A stretch of DNA of 64,000 nucleotides from Salinisphaera dokdonensis (lineage in GTDB: Bacteria > Pseudomonadota > Gammaproteobacteria > Nevskiales > Salinisphaeraceae), in assembly GCF_040361215.1 (NCBI RefSeq), contig NZ_APND01000002.1, forward strand, positions 372,001 through 436,000, in the 5' to 3' direction. A model generated the notes under the pieces. The model ran no database searches. It saw only the letters and a list, made by a program, of their open reading frames with translations, and was not told the DNA's origin. How positions within the stretch are numbered: position 1 is the first letter of the stretch; every line of letters begins with the position of its first letter. Both the position numbers and the translations under genes were made by a program. This document shows, one piece after another, positions 57,652 to 64,000 of this stretch.

Positions 57652-58454
57652 TTTCGCAACCTGTTGCTTCTGCCGCCGAACGGCTGCAACTCGCGCTTTC
57701 CGGACTACCAGTAGTTATCGGCTAGCTACGCCTGTACTTGAGTGCTTTTTTAACCCAACCTGCCGCCACTATTGAATACTACTGCAAAGGGTTTCCAAGC
57801 AAGCGGCGACATGTCGGCTCCAGCCTTACCGGACAAGACATAGAAGGCACACAACAAATATCCCAATGTCCTCTTGGAACCCGGCAGCGCTTTTGTTCAT
57901 CACCACCCTGCGCCGTTAATTACTGGGTATCAACACAACGAATCGCGGCTATACGGCAACGCCTGCTCGGCTGGCTGTCACTGTCCAACATGATGTTTTT
58001 CAGGGAGTAGCACGTGCTTTTGCATTTCCCCGGACGCGTGAAGGCGAGCTATCGCCGGCTCCTTTCGTGTCCCCGGCATCGTCTCGAGAACGCATCGGCA
58101 CGTTGACCTCAAGCACTACGCGAGTCTTTCTCATGCGTCATTGATTAATTGGTCATTATTTACCAATTACTTTTTTAGCACTATTTGGATAATATCTCTA
58201 CTGTTCTATTTACACCGATAAATCTGGACGCCCGCAGCAAGGCAGAACAATAGACTTTCAATACTTACTCATGTTTGAAACGCACGGCCATGACAGCTCG
58301 TGCGCGCCAGCCTGTATAAATCTTGGCGCCATAGGTTGCCAAAAAACGGATGTGGGCTTTTGCCACAACAGTATTCCGACGCTCGAGGCGAATCCTGGCA
58401 GTTCAGCGGCAATCGGCGGGCGTACGACTTGACCAACGTGCGCGTCTCTCGAAA
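57652..58454. other. AT-rich intergenic region upstream of the giant gene
   Basis: About 800 bases without a gene I can support, between the giant gene start and the MFS gene stop. It becomes AT-rich near 58130-58230. It must carry the leftward promoter of the giant gene; I could not assign -35/-10 boxes with confidence. Contains an inverted repeat at 58147-58168. Confidence 0.6.
58147..58168. promoter_or_regulatory. AATTGGT/ACCAATT inverted repeat
   Basis: Perfect 7-base arms separated by eight bases, followed on the plus strand by AC and six T. It could be an operator for the giant gene or a weak AT-rich terminator; undecided. Confidence 0.35.
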
Positions 58455-59654
58455 CTAGTGGATCGCCTTGCGTGCTTCCAGACCGGCGAGCTTCTGCATC
58501 GCGATCGTTCCAACCACCGGTCCCAGCGCAAGCAGGCCAAAGGCGAAGGCCCAGCCGCAGGCTTCGTGCACGACGGGAATCAACCATAGAGTCGGCACGG
58601 TGAGCACATAGCCGATGGCGAGCTGCAGAGTGAGCGCGGTGCCGACATAGGACTGATCACCAAGCTCGGTGATCACGGTGGAAAACTGGGCCGAGTCGGC
58701 AACCACCCAGAAACCCCAGACAAGGCCTACAACCAACACTACGGGCCAGGCTGCAGCGGGTATCAGGCCTATGATCACGGCACAGCTGCCGGAGATGATC
58801 ATCGCCAGCGACGTCGCACGGCCGCGCCCCCAACGATCCCCTAGCATGCCACCCACCCAGCACCCGATCGCGCCAACGCCAATCACGACGAACGTCGCGA
58901 TTGCACTCCAGGCCAACGGGGCGTTTATCGCCTGCTGCGCGAGCACATCTGCAAAGAAGACGCTGAACCAGGCCCACATGGCATAGAGCTCCCACATGTG
59001 GCCGAAATAACCAATCGAGGCGAGATACACCGGCCGATCGGAAAACGCCTGCCAGGCCTTGCGCGGATCGAACACGGCACGCGGAAAGTCGAACGGGCCG
59101 TCACGCCCGAGGTACTCGGCAATCAGACCGCCGGCCAAGGACATGACGGACGTCGCGAAAATCACGACACGCCAGTCCAGTCCGCCGAGGCCGTTGACCA
59201 GATGCGGCGCGGCCGAGCCGACGGTTAGCGCGCCAACCATGATGCCGAGTGCCGTGCCACGCTTGATCTTGAACCACGTCGCCATCGCTTTCATCGCGGG
59301 CGGGTAGACGCTGGCGAGGCAGAAGCCGGTAACCGCACGCAGCAGGATGGCAAGCACGACCGGCGGACCGGCGAGCAGCAATAGATTGGCCAGCGCCGCG
59401 CCCGCGCCGCCATAGAGCATCAGCCGGCGCGGCGGCACCCGGTCGGCGAGATTGAGTACCGCCGACGTCAGCGCACCCACAACGAAACCGAGTTGTACAG
59501 CGATCGTCATCCACGCGGACTCGGCCGACGTCAGCGTCCAGAGATCACGCAGCTGCGGGACCACCGCCGTGGCCGAAAACCAGGTCGTCATACCCAGCAA
59601 CATCGCGCTCGCTAGGATGATCAGGGCGCGCCAGCGACCCGGCGGGTCTTGCAT
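58455..59654 (-). CDS. MFS transporter
   Basis: Inner-membrane permease of 399 residues with about 12 hydrophobic helices. It starts with WRALIILASAMLLGMTTWFSATAVVPQL; the inter-helix loop NLADRVPPRRLMLYGG and the second-half GGMLGDRWGRGRATSLA are the MFS GxxxDRxGRR-type motifs. The substrate is not inferable. ATG 59654 is chosen; the longer frame adds 32 residues without a membrane helix and runs toward the MaoC stop. It may be cotranscribed after the TetR and MaoC genes, which lie just upstream on the same strand. Confidence 0.82.
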   Translation of the reverse strand: MQDPPGRWRALIILASAMLLGMTTWFSATAVVPQLRDLWTLTSAESAWMTIAVQLGFVVGALTSAVLNLADRVPPRRLMLYGGAGAALANLLLLAGPPVVLAILLRAVTGFCLASVYPPAMKAMATWFKIKRGTALGIMVGALTVGSAAPHLVNGLGGLDWRVVIFATSVMSLAGGLIAEYLGRDGPFDFPRAVFDPRKAWQAFSDRPVYLASIGYFGHMWELYAMWAWFSVFFADVLAQQAINAPLAWSAIATFVVIGVGAIGCWVGGMLGDRWGRGRATSLAMIISGSCAVIIGLIPAAAWPVVLVVGLVWGFWVVADSAQFSTVITELGDQSYVGTALTLQLAIGYVLTVPTLWLIPVVHEACGWAFAFGLLALGPVVGTIAMQKLAGLEARKAIH

Positions 59655-59701
59655 GGGCACGGTTTCGCGGGTATCGCGCGCCCTAGGCGATATAGTGGCA
59701 C

Positions 59702-60154
59702 TCACCGCGGCAGCGGGGTCGTATAGGTCACCGCATCGCCGGAGACACAAACCTCACCGTCATGGTTCTCGACCGTCGTGCGGATCGTGCAGAACGGCTT
59801 GTCCTCACGGACGGTGAGAATCTCCACGCGCCCCGTGATCGTGTCGCCGACATACACCGGCTTGGAGAACTTCCAGTCCACGCTCAAAAAGACGCTGCCC
59901 GGGCCGGGCAGATCCTCGGCAACCACCGCGTTGAGAATGCCCGTGGTCACCCCACCCTGCACGATCAATCCGCCAAAGCGCGAGTTTTCCGCAGCGTTGC
60001 GATCGGTATGCAGTGGATTGCGATCACCGCTCATTTCGGTGAACAGCTCGATATGCCGAGTACCGACCTCCAGGCGGCGTTCCGCCACATCGCCTGCCTG
60101 TGGCATACCGTGGCGCGTATCAACCCAACCGTTGTTCTGTTCATGTTCGCTCAT
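59702..60154 (-). CDS. MaoC-like acyl-CoA hydratase/dehydratase
   Basis: Hot-dog-fold protein of 150 residues. The hydratase-2 motif is visible as MSGDRNPLHTDR (Asp44, His49), then RFGGLIVQGGVTTGIL, SVDWKFSKPVYVGDTITGRVEIL and a C-terminal beta strand. R-specific enoyl-CoA hydratases and related thioesterase-like proteins share this arrangement; the acyl substrate is unknown. AGGAGGAG lies directly upstream of ATG 60154, and the longer frame to 60433 is rejected. Lies 47 bases upstream of the MFS gene. Confidence 0.87.
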   Translation of the reverse strand: MSEHEQNNGWVDTRHGMPQAGDVAERRLEVGTRHIELFTEMSGDRNPLHTDRNAAENSRFGGLIVQGGVTTGILNAVVAEDLPGPGSVFLSVDWKFSKPVYVGDTITGRVEILTVREDKPFCTIRTTVENHDGEVCVSGDAVTYTTPLPR

Positions 60155-60245
60155 GGGCTCCTCCTGGCGACAAACATCGCACAGGCGAAGCCGCGCTCGC
60201 CACGCGTCAAAGGTTGTAGTCGCGTTCGTCGAGCGAGCGGCGCGT

Positions 60246-60839
60246 CTAGACTCGCAACTGCTCGATCGAGACCGCCATATCGTCGGCAAGCTGACGGAGC
60301 GCCGTGGCATCCACATCACGTTGCGCATACGCGCGTAGGCCCATGATCTCGGCCTGCAGTCGACGCCCCAACCGAACCGGCGACTGTGTTGTCGCAATCT
60401 CGCCCGCCTCCTGGGCCGCCTCGAAACAGGCAACGAAACGCGCTTCCATCAAAGCCAGCAGGCGATCCGCCTGATTCTGTGCCGCGGCGTCACGCTCGCC
60501 GAGCTCGAGCAGGCTCTTGACCAGCATGCAGGCACGACAGGGCACGACCCGGTCACGCAGGCCACCCAGCGAGCGCAAGTAGTCAGCCAGCCCGGACAGA
60601 GGCGAAGCATGCGACTGCAATTGGGCTTCCAACTCGGCAAGGCCTTGTTGCGCATAGCGATCGAGCGCGTCTTGAAACAGCCGCGACTTACTCCCGAATG
60701 CCGCGTAAATGCTGCCCGGGCGCATATCCAGTGCTCGCTCGACATCCTTGATGGACGTCGCATGAAAACCCTGCTGCCAGAACAGCTGCACGGCTTGATC
60801 GAGTGCCCGTTGGCGGTCGTAGAGAGGTTGGCGCGGCAT
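60246..60839 (-). CDS. TetR-family transcription regulator
   Basis: Repressor of 197 residues. DNA-binding N-terminus: RALDQAVQLFWQQGFHATSIKDVERALDMRPGSIYAAFGSKSRLF, the TetR helix-turn-helix. The ligand domain contains PCRACMLVKSLLELGERDA, whose Cys pair resembles that of electrophile-sensing NemR-like regulators, though this is only suggestive. Divergent from the AhpD/CMD gene, with two palindromes in the 145-base gap. The MaoC and MFS genes follow on the same strand and may be in its regulon. Confidence 0.9.
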   Translation of the reverse strand: MPRQPLYDRQRALDQAVQLFWQQGFHATSIKDVERALDMRPGSIYAAFGSKSRLFQDALDRYAQQGLAELEAQLQSHASPLSGLADYLRSLGGLRDRVVPCRACMLVKSLLELGERDAAAQNQADRLLALMEARFVACFEAAQEAGEIATTQSPVRLGRRLQAEIMGLRAYAQRDVDATALRQLADDMAVSIEQLRV

Positions 60840-60863
60840 GGCTGTTCTGGAGCTCGCTTGGCT

Positions 60864-60875
60864 GACACCGGTGTC
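60864..60875. promoter_or_regulatory. Perfect palindrome GACACCGGTGTC
   Basis: Twelve-base perfect palindrome 24 bases upstream of the TetR start, in the divergent gap. Candidate dimer-binding site. Confidence 0.4.
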
Positions 60876-60898
60876 TTTCTAGTAACGAAGAGTTTAAC

Positions 60899-60914
60899 TT
60901 GAATGAACACTCAA
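60899..60914. promoter_or_regulatory. TetR-type operator candidate TTGAATGAACACTCAA
   Basis: Sixteen bases with dyad symmetry of form TTGA-TG-CA-TCAA, between divergent tetR and the AhpD/CMD gene. Centred about 79 bases before the CMD ATG. Site of autorepression and of control of the CMD gene is plausible. Confidence 0.5.
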
Positions 60915-60984
60915 ATACGATTAGGCTGCGACGTATTCATGAGTCATCGCTCACGCGATGCAGCACCCGAACCAGGATTCTCCT

Positions 60985-61539
60985 ATGGCCGACTTCAAAC
61001 TCCACGATCAAAGCAGTGCACCGGACGACAGCAAGCCGTTGCTCGAAAACTCGGTAAAAGGCTTCGGCATGATTCCGAATCTGCATGCCGTAATGGCCGA
61101 AGCACCGGGCCTGCTGGATGGCTACCAGCATCTCCACGCCCTGTTCCTCGACACCAGTTTCACCGCCGAAGAACAGACGGTGGTCTGGCAGAGCATCAAC
61201 GTCGAGCATGGCTGCCATTACTGCGTACCCGCGCACACCGCCATCGCCAAGCAGATGAAAGTCGACGACACGATCACCGACGCCCTGCGTAACGAAACGG
61301 CACTGCCCAGCGACCGCCTCGAAGCGCTGCGCGATTTCACCCTCAGCGTCGTGCGCCAGCGCGGCGAAGTCAGCGATGACGCCGTTCAGGCGTTCTTCGA
61401 TGCCGACTTTACTCGTCAGCAGCTACTCGAAGTCGTGCTGGGCGTTTCGCAGAAGGTGATGAGCAACTACGTGAATCATCTGGCCGTCACACCGGTCGAC
61501 GAGCCGTTCAAGAAGTTCGAATGGCACAAGAACAGCTGA
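60985..61539 (+). CDS. AhpD-like carboxymuconolactone decarboxylase family protein
   Basis: Protein of 184 residues. The AhpD-type redox motif is VEHGCHYCVPAHT (Glu74, Cys77, Cys80, His84), with FTAEEQTVVW before it and LTRQQLLEVVLGV-like FTRQQLLEVVLGVSQKVMSNYVNHL after it. Members act as peroxidase-linked or disulfide-redox proteins, or have no known substrate. ATG 60985 has AGGA about eight bases before it; an in-frame ATG-containing extension to 60958 is unlikely. First gene of a rightward pair with the DoxX-like gene, divergent from tetR. Confidence 0.87.
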   Translation: MADFKLHDQSSAPDDSKPLLENSVKGFGMIPNLHAVMAEAPGLLDGYQHLHALFLDTSFTAEEQTVVWQSINVEHGCHYCVPAHTAIAKQMKVDDTITDALRNETALPSDRLEALRDFTLSVVRQRGEVSDDAVQAFFDADFTRQQLLEVVLGVSQKVMSNYVNHLAVTPVDEPFKKFEWHKNS

Positions 61540-61584
61540 TGGGCTGGTTAGGCGCCATGCCACCCCTGACGGAGAACGCCCCGC

Positions 61585-61995
61585 ATGACTTCTGAAACAC
61601 GACTGCGCATCAGCCTGTTACTGCTTCGTCTCGGGGTGTTCCTCGTCATGGCGATCTGGACCATCGACAAGTTCGTCAATCCATCGCACGCGGCCGGCAT
61701 ATTCGAAAAGTTCTATGCCATCCCGGGCGTAGGATCGGCGCTGGTGTGGGGGCTGGCAGTGCTGGAACTGGCACTGATTCTGGCGTTTGTAGCCGGACTG
61801 AAGAAACGCCTGACCTATGGCGTGATCATGGTCTTGCACGGCGTGTCGACATTTTCCGCGTTCCGCCAGTACTTCGCGCCGTTCGAAGGCTCGCATCTGC
61901 TGTTTTTCGCGGCTTGGCCCATGCTGGCCGCCTGTATCGCGCTCTATCTACTGCGCGATCAGGACCGCCTGCTTACCGTCAGCGCACGAAGCTGA
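61585..61995 (+). CDS. DoxX-like membrane protein
   Basis: Small four-helix inner-membrane protein, 136 residues. Helix one (ISLLLLRLGVFLVMAIWTIDKFVNP) is followed by the typical FYAIPGVGSALVWGLAVLELALILAFVAGL and a third and fourth helix, as in the DoxX/DoxD family. Family members are tied to quinone or thiol redox in some bacteria, with no defined role here. It lies 45 bases after the AhpD-like gene, so the two probably share a transcript and a redox theme. Confidence 0.75.
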   Translation: MTSETRLRISLLLLRLGVFLVMAIWTIDKFVNPSHAAGIFEKFYAIPGVGSALVWGLAVLELALILAFVAGLKKRLTYGVIMVLHGVSTFSAFRQYFAPFEGSHLLFFAAWPMLAACIALYLLRDQDRLLTVSARS

Positions 61996-62003
61996 TAACA
62001 ACC

Positions 62004-62027
62004 GCGACTGCCCTTTCGGGCGGTCGC
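62004..62027 (+). terminator. Hairpin after DoxX-like gene
   Basis: Ten-base stem GCGACTGCCC/GGGCGGTCGC (one wobble) with a TTTC loop, eight bases after the stop. There is no T-run. Confidence 0.45.
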
Positions 62028-62220
62028 GACGCAGGCGCCTGGCGAATGTGCTGGCCGGCCTGCCGCCGGCAAGCGTCGCTTGGCGGCACGCAATCCCAGG
62101 CAATCTCTAAACGAGGGCAACTACTCGACTTGCCCGCCTGAACATGCCGCTCCAAAGGCCTATTCGCGGCGTGATGGGCCGCCAACGCGCTCGAAGCACC
62201 CGTACTAGCAAGAGAAAGCG

Positions 62221-64000
<1,780 letters not shown>

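Noticed and set aside
57738..58010. 90-codon plus-strand frame in the gap upstream of the giant gene
   Set aside because: No ribosome site, no family resemblance, and lies where a promoter is expected.

Overview
The window is high-GC, densely coded chromosomal DNA from a Gram-negative bacterium, most likely a gammaproteobacterium. Evidence is GlmS, Gor, PrlC, ZapG/YhcB, SufE and GpmA of gamma/beta type, several lipoproteins, TolC-type and CopB-type outer-membrane proteins, and a Tat-exported CopA. A halotolerant Salinisphaera-like organism would fit the acidic proteins and the gene set, but that is inference. No rRNA, tRNA, CRISPR array, insertion sequence or phage gene was recognised.

Layout. 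(1) 1-13.8 kb is mostly housekeeping: yidD, a 0.97-kb gene-free stretch bounded by an imperfect inverted repeat, sufE, an SDR, an FMN 2-hydroxy-acid oxidase, yhcB, a CoA-binding protein, lipoproteins, a small HEAGH protein, gpmA, a 3D-domain protein, an esterase overlapping gor, prlC, a DUF1499 lipoprotein and xth. (2) 13.8-16.5 kb is accessory DNA: an AT-richer two-gene unit with a PD-(D/E)XK nuclease, then an unknown 364-residue protein. (3) 16.6-18.6 kb holds a BASS-type transporter and a Gfo/Idh/MocA dehydrogenase. (4) 18.9-26.5 kb is a copper-handling island: DUF411 protein, His-rich exported protein, c-type cytochrome with a His-rich tail, CopA multicopper oxidase, CopB, a MerR-family sensor with a 19-bp-spacer promoter, and a Cu-type P1B ATPase. 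A DUF2267 gene follows. (5) 27.1-57.7 kb is one leftward locus. A 7,807-residue surface protein (LEPR-xLL motif, DUF4347, about 38 VCBS/cadherin-like repeats alternating with putative-Ig repeats) is followed by a TolC-like protein with an Ig-like tail, a SapC-family protein, and three HlyD-type adaptors. One adaptor carries an N-terminal GAF-like region and one is fused to an M50 site-2-protease-like membrane domain. No ABC transporter is encoded here. (6) 58.4-62 kb contains an MFS permease, a MaoC dehydratase and a TetR regulator, divergent from an AhpD/CMD protein and a DoxX-like protein. (7) The window ends inside glmS, which lacks its N-terminus.

The copper genes make a coherent pathway. 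The sensor drives itself and the ATPase, which exports Cu(I). CopA, CopB, DUF411, the cytochrome and the His-rich protein would bind or oxidise copper in the periplasm.

The giant-protein locus is the strongest candidate for an incompletely described system. It has outer-membrane and periplasmic parts of a type I-like exporter, but the inner-membrane component appears to be replaced by M50-HlyD and GAF-HlyD membrane proteins, with a SapC protein and a caspase-like DUF4347 domain in the cargo.
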